Assembly (NCBI GenBank): GCA_944739405.2
Contig: OX123209.2
Coordinates: forward strand, 13,410,217 to 13,474,216
Source of the DNA: Euclidia mi
Taxonomy: Eukaryota; Arthropoda; Insecta; Lepidoptera; Erebidae
DNA: 64,000 nt
Direction of reading: 5' to 3'
Below the pieces are notes generated by a model. The model searched no databases, was not told the DNA's origin, and worked only from the letters and a program-made list of their open reading frames with translations. A program made the translations under genes and the position numbers. Below are positions 19,915 to 29,925 of this stretch, piece after piece (position 1 is the first letter of the stretch; every line of letters starts with the position of its first letter).

Positions 19915-20090
19915 GCTTGTCGTACTCCACTGCTGGACATAGGCCTCTGCCAATACGTGCCACAGTACACGGTCCTTCCGCATCCAGTCTGTCCCAGCCA
20001 CCTTTTTAGGTCGTCGGTCCACCAAGGCTTTCTAACTTGCCGTAGTACAATACGAGGCGCATCCTTTGTATGGTCCCTGATCTACAATAA
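19915..20090 (-). mobile_element. LINE 3' end fragment
   Basis: Minus-strand copy of the common end whose other-strand hallmark is CCACTGCTGGACATAGGCCTC, followed by codons of the RTE-type C-terminus (GGTCGTCGGTCCACCAAGG on the plus strand). Strongly truncated. Confidence 0.55.
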
Positions 20091-20302
20091 TCTTAATATA
20101 TAAAATCCTTGCGTTACTGACTGACTGACAGACACGCTACAGCCTAAACTATTGGGCGCAGGAAGCTGAAATTTGGCATGTATGTTCCTTGGAGACCGTA
20201 GGGGTGCACTAAGAAGGGATTTCCCGAAATTCCCACGGGATGGCCCAAAACGGGTAAATTAAAAAAAATGCAGGCGTAGCTGCTGGCGTCCTCCAGTAAT
20301 AT
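20090..20302 (+). mobile_element. Helitron-like repeat, reference copy
   Basis: Starts TCTTAATATATAAAATCC, carries the GACTGACTGACAGAC block and TGAAATTTGGCATGTATGTT, and ends at GTAGCTGCTGGCGTCCTCCAGT. Starting with TC and ending in a hairpin plus CYAGT fits a non-autonomous Helitron. No inverted ends or target duplication are visible. Confidence 0.7.
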
Positions 20303-20407
20303 TATATTCTACCACGTTCACAGCACAATTTATTGTTCCAAACTAAGTAGAGCTTGTACTATGAAGACTAGACCGTAGATAAACATACACATATACTTAC
20401 TTCTTTT

Positions 20408-21150
20408 TAGGGTTCCGTACCTAAAGGGTAAAAAACGGAACCCTATTACTAAGGCTCCGCTGTCTGTCTGTCTGTCACCAGGCTGTATCTAATAAACCGT
20501 GATAGCTAGAAAGCTGAAATTTTCACAAATATGTATTTCGGTTGCCGCTATAACAACAAATACTAAAAATAAAAATATTATGGGTGCATAGGGTTCCCAC
20601 CAAGAACTTAGGGTCCCAAGCCAACCTCACCTGCAAGTGGTGCACCTGCCGATCAACGGACGAGGCTCTGGCAAACAAAATGTCCCAATAAGCGGCAATA
20701 GGCTCGCACCTATTACGTGGGATCAAAACACTGGCGAAAAGTGGGCGTTTAATATGCCTCTGCCTACCCCTTCGGGGAAACAGGCGTGAATCTATGTATG
20801 TATGTATGTAAAAATATTAAGAGGAGTCCCATACAAAAAACGTGTTCTTTTTTATTTTTTGCTCAAAATTACTAACTGTACCTAACAGGTAGACGCATTA
20901 AATTTGCACAGAATATATAGTTGTATATTACCTTTCAAAATAAATAATTAAATAAAAAAAAGTTAATAATAAAGGGGGGCTCCCATACAACAAACGTAAC
21001 TTTTAAGCAATTTGTTACTCGATCTTAATGCACAGGTAGAAACATAAAAAGTATTTAAGTATACATACAAAGAACGTGATTTTCTTTTATAGATGGTGGT
21101 AGTGCCTTCGTGCGCGAGTCCGACTCGCACTTGCCCAAATTTTCTAGTTT
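20408..21150 (+). mobile_element. GGGTTCCGTACC repeat with a nested family G SINE
   Basis: Begins TTTTTAGGGTTCCGTACC and ends at GCGAGTCCGACTCGCACTTG, a hairpin-containing end. The copies at 21700 and 43320 share both ends. A 229-bp SINE with a perfect 10-bp target duplication lies inside at 20581-20809. The superfamily is uncertain; it is non-coding. Confidence 0.75.
20581..20809 (+). mobile_element. SINE family G, complete insertion
   Basis: Flanked by AAAAATATTA at 20571-20580 and 20810-20819. The 5' end GGGTGCATAGGGTTCCCACC is the same as in the copies at 37581 and 58812, so it is the true start. I see no A and B boxes. The central domain (GCAATAGGCTCGCACCTATT) and the RTE-like tail (GGGAAACAGGCGTGAATC then ATGT repeats) are shared with other families. 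Confidence 0.9.
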
Positions 21151-21349
21151 TGTAAATACATTCATATTATACATAGAAACACACAGACTATCTATCTATG
21201 ATATTGGCATCTAAAGCCGTCCTTGATTTATTTATCTCTACCTACATATTATTGAAAACTTTATTCACTATATGAGAGCTATACATAGTCATGATATATA
21301 ATTATAAATTATATTTATATAATTAATATATAAATAACTAATTAGCCGG

Positions 21350-21475
21350 AAGTTACCAAGAGCAAGGTCAGCAACGCACTAGTCATTCCTCTGGTGTCGC
21401 TTGTTTCCATGGGCGGCGGTAATTGCTTATCATCAGGCGATCCGTCTGCTCGCTTGCCTCCTATTTCAGTAACAA
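21350..21475 (+). mobile_element. Jockey/CR1-like LINE 3' tail
   Basis: Contains AGCAACGCACTAGTCATTCC, CATGGGCGGCGGTAATTGC and CATCAGGCGATCCGTCTGC. Confidence 0.65.
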
Positions 21476-21699
21476 ACTGCAAAATTATCTGGAACTAATA
21501 GTATAGAAAAAGAAAAGTTACAACCGCCTGCTTGTAAAAACGTATTTCGTTCAAAGTCAGCTGGCAAAGTATTTTAACCCAATTGAAGGGCAACGAATCA
21601 CTAGTAAGTAAATTTTCAACTAAATTCCGGTTCGATTAGGACCATGTTCTGTATACATATTGCTGATAAAGCATTTTCATTTGCTAGCCTACAGTACCT

Positions 21700-21759
21700 T
21701 TTTAGGGTTCCGTACCTCAAGGTAAAAAAAGGAACCCTTATAAGATCACTTTCTTGTCC

Positions 21760-21790
<31 letters not shown>

Positions 21791-22370
21791 CGTGTGTCAC
21801 CACCGATTTTCTCAGGAACGGGTGGACCTAGCAAATTGAAATTTATACCAGATACTGAGGTCATATGGTTGCTATTAGGTGTATGAAAATCAGGGTCCTG
21901 TGTCAACCCAATAAAAAGATATGGTCAAAATTAGATTTTTGCGAAAACTTGTAAGTACCAAAATTAACCTTAATTTTCAACTTTTTTTAATTTTCGGAAT
22001 TTTCTCTTTACTTGTGCTGTAAGATCTTGGTTTTGACCAAAATTTACAATTCTAGGTCAACCGTAAGTACCTTATAGGTTTTGGGTCGAAAACCTATATG
22101 GTAGCTCCCGTTGAACTAGAATCACGAAATTTGGCCAAAAGCAGGGTCTTACAGCACAAATAAAGGAAAAATTACAAAAAATAAAAAAAGTGGAAAATTT
22201 AAGGGTGTCCCCATACATACATAGTAGACTCCATTTAAGATAGTCCTCTAAGTTGTATGGGCGCTCATACAGATTTAGAGGACTAGCGTAATTAGCACCA
22301 ACCTCAAATAAGGTAAAACGCGTACGGAAACCTCGGTGCGCGGGTCAGACCTGCACTTGCCCGAATTTTT
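21700..22370 (+). mobile_element. GGGTTCCGTACC repeat, copy 2
   Basis: Same start (TTTTTAGGGTTCCGTACC) and a similar end (GCGCGGGTCAGACCTGCACTTG). It carries a (CTGT)n microsatellite at about 21757-21792. The middle differs from copy 1, including paired segments near 22020 and 22140 (CTGTAAGATCTTGGTTTTGACC and its approximate complement). Confidence 0.7.
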
Positions 22371-22449
22371 TTTTTATATAGGACTTTATGACCTCTAGAG
22401 GGTGTCCTATTGACTTGAGGGTTGTGCCTATTAGAGTAATAAGTCTAGG

Positions 22450-22570
22450 ATTGTACCTAGAATATAAGATTAAAGTCAAAGTCAAATTTATTTATTCATT
22501 TGGGTCACAATGTGACGCTTATGAACGGCAATTTTTAAAGTTAATTTCTGAATGAATCTACATTTACAAT
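22450..22570 (+). repeat. Low-grade interspersed repeat
   Basis: AAAGTCAAAGTCAAATTTATTTATTCATTTGG-type sequence, common at LINE 3' ends in insects. No clear limits. Confidence 0.35.
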
Positions 22571-22667
22571 AATAAGCCTAGTGGGTGACGCTAACTGCTA
22601 AATGGCTGGTCAAGCAGGGTTCGATTCCAAACTAGGACAATTTTTTGTGAGATGAGCACGATTAATA

Positions 22668-22987
22668 GGCTGGCTAGTTGACAAAAATACAAATTATAAG
22701 TCCGTCCTTTAGATTATTCAAAAATAAGCGATACGTATTTTTTATTTGTAAATTAAACCAAAAATGACCAAGATATAGCTCATTAAAGTTACGTATAACG
22801 TCACGCCGTGCTGCATTTTTTCGCACTAGATGACGTTACACGTAACTTTAATACTTTTAATAGGCTATATCTTTGTTATTATTTATTTAATCGAAAAAAG
22901 AAAAATACGTGTCCAATCTTTTTTTATAATCTAAACTACGGACTAAGTAAAATGTAATTATTTTGACCCTGGAAACTACCCTATTGT
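22668..22987. mobile_element. Foldback MITE, copy 2 (inverted relative to copy 1)
   Basis: Reverse-complement match to 3672-3993 over its full length, including both inner arms (GATATAGCTCATTAAAGTTACG and CGTAACTTTAAT). Confidence 0.8.
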
Positions 22988-22999
22988 ACCGTGACTGGA

Positions 23000-23180
23000 T
23001 GGAGACCGCGCCTTGCTAAACGTAGTGTGGATAGTGTGGAACGCCCTCCGGCTAGGTGGGGTGACGATATACGCAAAGCGGCTAGATACGAAAAGTGGAA
23101 ATTTCGGCTCAGTGACATGCCATTGGCAATGCCTATATCCAACAGTGGACTCTGGCAGGATGATGATGGTGATGATAGTT
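23000..23180 (+). mobile_element. RTE/CR1-type LINE 3' end with GATGATG tail
   Basis: One frame reads RSVDSVERPPARWGDDIRK, which resembles the conserved SVGRPPTRWxDD segment at the C-terminus of RTE-type ORFs. The tail reads GGATGATGATGGTGATGATAG. It is a different family from the (ATGT)n RTE copies. Only the end is present. Another diverged copy lies at 26590-26750. Confidence 0.65.
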
Positions 23181-23221
23181 GAAGTTTATCTATAACACAT
23201 TTGTTTTTGGAAGATGTATGT

Positions 23222-23434
23222 ATAATTAGAGAACGCCAGCAGCTTCGCCTCCATTTTTTTTAATTTACCCGTTTTGGCCGATCCCGTAGGAATTTCGGGA
23301 AATCCCTTCTTAGTGCACCCCTACGGACCCCAAGGAACATACATGCCAAATTTCAGCTCCTTGCACCCAATAGTTTCGGCTGTAGCGTGTCTGTCAGTCA
23401 GTAAGTAACGCAAGGATTTTATATATTAAGATAA
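23222..23434 (-). mobile_element. Helitron-like repeat
   Basis: Minus-strand copy, near full length, from TCTTAATATATAAAATCC (inverted, 23434) to the GGCGAAGCTGCTGGCG end at 23222. Confidence 0.7.
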
Positions 23435-23705
23435 TAAATTATCCAGTTATGATATACTTAGGACAGACTGCCTAGTTCGGGGTTTAAATTACTAATAATT
23501 TGTCCTGGGTGTAAATTGAACCCGAAACCTGAGGCTTAGCAATTCGGGTCACTTACCTATCACTAAAATCACAGACCTTTTATATTGCAGGGATCATCAT
23601 AATTTCGGGTTGTAACGAGATATTAATAATAATATTCTATGTATGACATACAACACCATCTAGTCCTAAACTAAGCAGAAATTGTATTATTGCATACATG
23701 TTGAG

Positions 23706-23865
23706 TGCACGGTTGGTGTAGCGGTTTAGGCACCGAGTGTTGTGGGTTCCATCCCGATACGAGAAAACACAAATTGTTGTTTCGGGTGGTTTATTATTGT
23801 CTGTTGATTGTATGTTTGTAAAGTCCCCCGCGACGCAGGATTTACGTCTGGAGCGGGTTTTATCT
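23706..23865 (+). mobile_element. tRNA-derived SINE, family B
   Basis: Head GCACGGTTGGTGTAGCGGTT, B box GGGTTCCATCCC and end GCGACGCAGGATTTACG. A short internal deletion removes part of the head. Confidence 0.8.
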
Positions 23866-23867
23866 AA

Positions 23868-24035
23868 ATATATAAAATCCTTGCGTTACTGACTGACTGA
23901 CAGACAAGCTACAGCCAAAAGTATTGGGTGCAAAAAGCTGAAATTTGGCATGTATATCTCTTGGGGTGGGGTGCACTAAGAAGGAATTGCCTGAAATTCT
24001 CACAGAATTGGACAGAACTGCTAAATAAAAAAAAA
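23868..24035 (+). mobile_element. Helitron-like repeat, 3' end lost
   Basis: TATATAAAATCCTTGCGTTAC start, broken off after GGACAGAACTGCTAAATAAA. Confidence 0.65.
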
Positions 24036-24255
24036 AATGGTTGATGTTTTATTATTTGTCATGATGTCACCTAGTTGTGTTATATCTTGTGAATCATATT
24101 CCCAGATTAGTGACTCTACCTACATATCATGTATCGCCCTTTATTCGCTGAATACAGCTCATCATTAACACACATGATTGTACAATTGTGATGGCGCAAT
24201 TGCCTGAATAATTTTTATGTTATAAAGAGGAAAAACGGAAAAATATATCTGTCTT

Positions 24256-24462
24256 TATCTTCTATGTGTATAAAATTCTTGCGTTATTGGCTGACTGACT
24301 GACAATGTACAGCCAAAACTATGAGGCACAGGAAGCTGATATTTGCCATGTATGTTCCTTGAGGACCGGTGCATTAAGGGATTGCCTAAAATTCCCGCGA
24401 GATCGAACAGAAACAGTTAAATTAAAATAAAATGTTTATTCGTAGCTGCGTGAAGCCATGTC
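24256..24462 (+). mobile_element. Helitron-like repeat, diverged
   Basis: From GTATAAAATTCTTGCGTTAT to TTATTCGTAGCTGCGTGAAG. Confidence 0.65.
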
Positions 24463-24592
24463 ATAAAGAGGAAAAACTGAAAAATTTATCTACCTAATAG
24501 TCCGGACATTTTAGGCCAAATTAGGTGCAAATCTCGGAAATTAAACATAATCGGTACATTACCACGTAAAAACTTGTATTTTGACATCCTAA

Positions 24593-24748
24593 GGCCTCCC
24601 TCACATTAGTCATGAGCGTTCCTCGAGCGTACGCTCGGCGTCCGTTCGGCGTTCGCCCGGCGTTCACTTTGTACTACAGAGTGAACGTCGAGCGAACGCT
24701 GGGCGTACGCTCGAGGAACGCTGACGCCCAATGTGAGGGAGGCCTAAA
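24593..24748. mobile_element. GC-rich foldback MITE, copy 1
   Basis: Inverted ends AGGCCTCCCTCACATT (left) and AATGTGAGGGAGGCCT (right). The arms continue inward over GCGTTCCTCGAGCGTACGC, so most of the 156 bp folds. The same unit is at 39772-39905. No definite target duplication. Confidence 0.85.
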
Positions 24749-24840
24749 ACTGTTCTCAAAAGTCACATATAATTGGATGGCCGCAAGTTTTAAATTCAGG
24801 GGTCAAAGGTCACAAAAATCGATTTTTCTCCATTTTTTTT

Positions 24841-25035
24841 GCAAATATCTCGTTTTCTATGGGATTTACGCTATTTGTATTTATTATCAATACTGTAGAG
24901 AATTAAATTCTCTACAGTATTACAACTTTTCTATTTAAAATTTTTGGCAAATATTTCGTTTTCTATGGGTTTTACGCTATTTGTATTTATAACCAATATT
25001 GTAGAGAATTAAATTCTCTACAACTTTTGTATTTA
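24841..25035 (+). repeat. 106-bp tandem duplication with palindromes
   Basis: Two units start GCAAATATYTCGTTTTCTAT at 24841 and 24947. Each holds the palindrome GTAGAGAATTAAATTCTCTAC (29 bp in the first unit, 24891-24919). Confidence 0.85.
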
Positions 25036-25560
25036 TTATCGTGATGTCTTTACTAACTGTAAATGCTTATAGCATTTTGATTTGGCAAGATTATGTACCT
25101 ACTAACTAAAAAAAAATTACACTCGAGTAACTATACTATTCTGTAATTTTGTATGTTCTTGGGTTTTCGCGAATGTTACACATTGAAATCAAACTACGGT
25201 TTACGGATTCTATCGCCATATATAGGTTTTAAAAGATATCGCATTTAATACGAATAATCTATGGTTTTTCAAAGATATTACTTCTAAACCGTATGATGAT
25301 CCGAACCGTGGACAGAGTTCCTGTAAAACAGAAACTGTGACCAATATATCGCGTCTCCAATATATGTTTGATTTCAAGTTAAGTAGTCATTATATAATTT
25401 GCACACATAATGTCTTGAAGCACGGAACTGCTAAAAATATCTTTGATAGTTGACGAGGAGACACTTTAATGTGCGGTGTAGCCAAATTATGCAGTGATTT
25501 TCCATCATTGTCACTAAGTGCAGTACTTTTCTGTCTTCACTATTTTATTTTATTTTTATT
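25036..25560. other. Unassigned AT-rich stretch
   Basis: Nothing recognised on either strand. Confidence 0.35.
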
Positions 25561-25561
25561 T

Positions 25562-25803
25562 AGACTCACGCCTGTATCCCTGAAGGGGAAGGCAGAGGTG
25601 TAACATTTCGCCATGAATTTTTTTTAGGTTCCACGTAATAGGGGGCGAGCCTATTGCCGTACCGGGCACATCACCACACTCCGTGCTGCTACTGAGAATT
25701 TCCTAACGGAAAAACCCAATAACACTTTGCCCGACTCGGGAATCGAACCCGAGACCTCCCACTCCCATGCGCACATTTATGCCGCGAGACCAACGAGGCA
25801 GTC
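25562..25803 (-). mobile_element. tRNA-derived SINE, family A-prime, full length
   Basis: Minus strand: head GACTGCCTCGTTGGTCTCGC, B box GGGTTCGATTCCC, central domain and tail CCCTTCAGGGATACAGGCGT. Confidence 0.9.
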
Positions 25804-25865
25804 TGTCTTCACGTAGCGAAAATTACGGGCTCATACTGCATCTTTTGGCGCTTTGGTATGCAGGC

Positions 25866-26211
25866 AGCTATAGCCTAGTGGAGATACCAACAGACTACCA
25901 TGCAGAGGGTATCAGGTTCGAATCCACAGCGCGCACCAATGACTTTTCGGAGTTATGTGCCTATTGAATTGTTAATTATCGCTTGTCCCGTACCTTGAAG
26001 AGCAGCTGTAGGTCCCGGATGTCATGAAGATCTGTGACAACCGTTACCTCTGAATAAAGTGACGTCTAAACCATGGAATATCTCTCTTCCTTTGGGTTGC
26101 TGAAATCAGACAGGCAGTCGCTCTGTGGAAAAGCTAATATGCAGTCAAATCTGTTAGACTAGTAAGCGGACCCCGGGTTGCAACTGGGATTTCATTAGGA
26201 GGATGAATTGA
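25866..26211 (+). mobile_element. SINE family C2, most complete copy
   Basis: Head CTATAGCCTAGTGGAGATAC with B box AGGTTCGAATCC is shared with family C. After ATTATCGCTTGTCCCGTACC the body changes to the C2 type (GGATGTCATGAAGATCTGTG, AACCATGGAATATC) and ends GGGATTTCATTAGGAGGATG. It shows that C and C2 share a head but not a body. Confidence 0.8.
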
Positions 26212-26373
26212 CACGAGTTGACATTTTATAGTGGAGAAGCCAAATACCTCAGAGTTAAGACAGTGATTTTCCATCATTGAAACTGAATGTACTACTACGT
26301 CCAGTGGCAATTTCTTATGTTCTTTTTGTTTATAAGATTATCGAACCCTATTGATCTGCCTACCCTATTCGAC

Positions 26374-26567
26374 TGCACGGCTGGCGTAGTGGTTTAAACG
26401 GCCGCCTCGCCGCTTGACACTGCGCCGAAGGGTTCGATCGCCACACGAGACAACACTTTGTGTGATTCATAAATTGTTGTTTCGAGTCTGGGTGTTCATT
26501 GTGTCCGTTAGTTGTATGTTTGTAAAGTCCCCCGCGACACAGGATTTAGTCCTACTGCGGGCGTTGT
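26374..26567 (+). mobile_element. tRNA-derived SINE, family B, full length
   Basis: Head GCACGGCTGGCGTAGTGGTT, B box GGGTTCGATCGCC, body GGTGTTCATTGTGTCCGTTA and end GACACAGGATTTAGTCC. Confidence 0.88.
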
Positions 26568-26589
26568 CTTTTTAAAGAAAGATTGATGG

Positions 26590-26750
26590 TTACTGAAGAA
26601 TATCTTAACGTAGTGTGGGACCAGTTAGGTTTTAAGTAGCTGGCAGCGGCTGGACACGAAAAGCCAAATATCGTCCACAATGGCGTGCCATTGGAGAGGG
26701 CTATATCCAGCAGTGTATTCTGGCAGACTGATCATGATGATAATGATAAG
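26590..26750 (+). mobile_element. LINE 3' end, diverged
   Basis: Retains GTAGTGTGGGACCAGTTAGG, GCTATATCCAGCAGTGTATTC and a GATGATAATGATAA tail. It is related to 23000-23180. Confidence 0.55.
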
Positions 26751-26769
26751 GAATACCTTCATGATGGAC

Positions 26770-27015
26770 GACCGGTTGGCGCCGCAGGAGTGTAAGCGAC
26801 TGCTACGCCGAAGGGTTCGATTCCCGCTCAAGTCAAACATATTTTGTGTGCATGAACATGAATGTTTGTCTTGGTCTGGGTGTTTCTATGTTTAATATAA
26901 ATGTATTTACAAAAAAGAAAGTATATATGTATGTTTATCCATTATCTAGTACCCATAGTACAATTTAGTTGGGACTAGATGGTGTTGTGTGAATGTGGTA
27001 GAATATTATTATTAT
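26770..27015 (+). mobile_element. tRNA-derived SINE, family F
   Basis: Head CGGTTGGCGCCGCAGGAGTG with B box GGGTTCGATTCCC, body TTGTCTTGGTCTGGGTGTTT, and 3' part TAGATGGTGTTGTGTGAATG then GTAGAATATTATTATTATTA. A minus-strand partial copy is at about 45440-45545. Confidence 0.7.
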
Positions 27016-27375
27016 TAATCAGGCAGTAACGGGACTTAATATGTATGGATTTAGCACAATATAGCCACCATTTTATATTTAAAGCTATTCCAATCTAGTC
27101 ATAAGGCATACGAGGTCCGCATCCACACGAGTTAGACGCCATATGCAAATGTTGGCCATGACAGTGTTATTGTGTATTACATAGAAAACGTTCGCACACT
27201 GTGTTATGTATTATATTATGTGTATTTTGCAATATTATACGTTGACATTGAATTTTATTCGCAACGTTGTATAAGAAACTTTGCATTTTATTTATTTTGT
27301 TAGATTACGTGTGGTTCCGCTATCGCGGCAATATTTTGTCGATATATTAGTCTGATTGATCTATCCATACGTATA

Positions 27376-28192
27376 CAGGGTGTAAGGGACGGTGTACCGA
27401 AAACCGATACCAGTGATTCAGTACATGATACTGATATTACTACTACTTTTCCGGATAATTTTCATGAATTTTCCGATTTTTCCATATAATGTAATGAAAT
27501 AGTAAAAAGAATTGTGTGATACGAGAGTGGTGTGGGGTAAAAGAAGATGTAAGTGACAAGCATTGAGAAAGGCATGTTAAGATGGTTTGGGCACATGGAG
27601 AGGATGGATGACGATAGACTGACAAAGAAGATATATCAGGCTAGTGTGAATGGGACAGGACAAAGGGGAAGACCTAGGAGAACGTTCTCTGACCAGATTG
27701 GAGACATCCTGAAAAAAGGACAAGTCAGAAGTACCCTTAACAGAAGAGCATGCATGAGAAACTTGATGGGAGTGAGTGAAGCAAGTGAGGTATGTCAGGA
27801 TCGTTGCAAATGGCGTTCCGTAGTCTCTGCCTACCCCTCCGGGAAACAGGCGTGAGTCTATGTATGTATGTATGAAATAGTAACTATAGTCGACCCCCAT
27901 TAATATTTTTGTAAAATTCTAAAAAATAATCATGTACATGGCGCGTTTACTATGACGTCACACCGGCAGCTCAGGGCGCGCACCAGTACATCGTAAGCAT
28001 TGCCGCTACCACCCGCCGCTGTAGGCCCGTAACAGCTGATAGTGCGAGTTTGCGTGTTCCTATTTACATCGCAATTTTTTGGAAAATTGTTGAGTTCTTA
28101 CATTTTTTACGGAAAATTCGACCGCCAAGGGTCTCAGTATAATAAACTGAATCACTGGTATCAGTTTTCGGTACACGGTCCCTTACACCCAG
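27376..28192. mobile_element. Inverted-repeat element with TATA duplication, 817 bp
   Basis: Ends CAGGGTGTAAGGGAC (27376) and, inverted, CTGGGTGTAAGGGAC (28192) stay similar for about 45 bp. TATA flanks both sides (27372-27375, 28193-28196). It has no transposase. 27506-27873 is a later RTE insertion, so the element itself is about 440 bp. A GC-rich part near 27960-28030 is unlike the ends. Confidence 0.85.
27506..27873 (+). mobile_element. RTE-like LINE, 5'-truncated copy with target duplication
   Basis: Flanked by GAAATAGTAA at 27496-27505 and 27874-27883. The frame from 27553 to the stop in AGGCGTGA is open for 100 codons (MERMDD, GQRGRPRRTFSDQIGDIL, CKWRSVVSAYPSGKQA). The ORF thus ends inside the tail, followed only by (TATG)n. 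This copy gives the true 3' end of the family. Confidence 0.9.
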
Positions 28193-28196
28193 TATA

Positions 28197-28974
28197 ACAT
28201 CAAGCTATAAGCTAAATATTGTGGGTATAACGGCGGGCTCAGCTAATAACCTACATATATACTGCCAACATTCATCAAAAGCCGTTCAATAGTTTTTGCG
28301 TGAAAGAGTAGCAAACATCCAACCAACATCCCTCTTACCTCACAAACCCGAGACAACAATTTGTAGCTCTCGTAAACTGTTGACCTTTGTTGGCAATCGA
28401 ACCCAGAACATGCGGTACAGTGTTAAGTTACGAGGCGGCTGCAATGACTATACGACATCCCTAACTACAAAATTAAGAAAGTCATGTTTAATTGTATGTC
28501 GGAGGTCTACTTCGATCAACAATACATTATTGATCGAAGGAGGTCTATAAACACGTCCGTGCGGAGGTCTGCAAACCAGGGGCCCAATTATTCTCCTAAA
28601 TCAATACAGTATCGATATGATGTCAGTGTCATACTTACGTAAATAAAAGCGTATTCTTCTTAATTATCTGATATGTGAATGAAATTGTAACGAGATCGTA
28701 ATTCAAACAAGTGTCAAAATATGTGTCAACGACGAACTATTTATTTCAAATTATACGATAACGTCATTAGGTTATCAGAATACCGCTTTTGAGTCAATTC
28801 AAAATATAATTTCAATGTAAATAAAAATACGAGAATTGAATTAGGCAACAGATGTTGATAAGTTGATTAAGACAACTTTGAATTAATGATAGTGATTGAA
28901 CAAGTACGACCTACTTAATAGTAGATCAGGATAATACACCTTTACGTCTTTATAATTGACTCGAGTCGACTGCC
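28197..28974. other. Mostly unassigned
   Basis: About 28320-28440 is a diverged minus-strand family B SINE (CAATCGAACCCAGAACATGC). A hairpin (CTTCGATCAACAATA with ATTGATCGAAG) lies at about 28510-28540. The rest is AT-rich and unrecognised. Confidence 0.4.
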
Positions 28975-29060
28975 TCTGCGGTCCGCAGTCGCTTACACTA
29001 GTAAGCGACTGCGGATCATGAGGTATCGGGTTCTATTTCCGATCAAAAAGTGATAATGGG
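28970..29060 (+). mobile_element. SINE family A head with an inverted duplication
   Basis: The head GACTGCCTCTGCGGTCC is followed by a perfect 15-bp-stem hairpin at 28982-29015 (loop ACTA), then GGTATCGGGTTCTATTTCC. The family continuation is lost afterwards. Confidence 0.6.
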
Positions 29061-29456
29061 TTGTTCTGTTAATAATTATCCAATAGAAGTTCGCAGTCAG
29101 GGAGTTGGGGGTGTTACGCACGAGGCCTCGGAAAACACGTTAAGCCGTTGGTCCTGCGTCCAATCTTTCTCCGGTCGTGTCGCCCCATCGGACTATAAGA
29201 GTGAGGACATTGAGAGTACACATATGTCCGGCACTCATTTGAGACTGGCTGCCGTGGCCGAAATTCGGTCTAGAGGACATTACCTGCATTCACCTGTGAA
29301 AGTTAACAAGTTCTATTATAAAGTGATGCTAATAAATCTCAATTATGTGCTACAAAATAACACACGCCCCTACGGGCTTGTAATGATCAGTGTGAGATTT
29401 AAAATGGCTTATTTATGGTTTGGCGTACAATAATGGTACTTAATAATTTTTATCGA

Positions 29457-29735
29457 GGCAGTAATAGCTCATTGGTAACTTGGTAAGCGCAACAGACTAC
29501 TAAACAGATAGATTTCGAATCCACGGCGTGTGCCATTGACTTGGCAAAGTTGTTCATTGTAGTAAATTGTTGATATTTGTTAGTTGTCGCTTGCTCCATA
29601 CCTGAGCAATAAATAAATATGAAGCTAAATAGATATGAGAGCACGTTATGCCGTCGGTGTCGGCTGTCATGATGATATTTGGCAGTTGGTCTTGGGCGTC
29701 AATATGTTCATATGCACTGGCTAGAGGACACTCGC
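29457..29735 (+). mobile_element. SINE family C2, diverged
   Basis: Retains GGCAGTAATAGCTCATTGG, a B-box-like TTTCGAATCCACGGCG and GGCTGTCATGATGATATTTG. Confidence 0.5.
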
Positions 29736-29737
29736 AG

Positions 29738-29925
29738 CTACGCTTGCACATTATTTTTTTAATTTAACTGTGTCTGCCCGACCGCGTGGGAATTTCGCGA
29801 AATCCCTCCTTAGTGCACCCCAAAGAACATACATGCCAAATTTCAGCTTCCTGCGCCTAATAGTTTTGGCTGTAGCTTGTCTGTCAGTCAGTCAGTAACG
29901 CAAGAGTTTTATATATACAGATAGT
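29738..29925 (-). mobile_element. Helitron-like repeat
   Basis: Minus-strand copy. ATATATAAAACTCTTGCGTTAC lies at its 5' side and CGTAGCTGCGAGTGTCCTCTAG at 29738. Confidence 0.7.

Noticed and set aside
21757..21792. Regulatory repeat
   Set aside because: A plain (CTGT)n microsatellite within an interspersed repeat.
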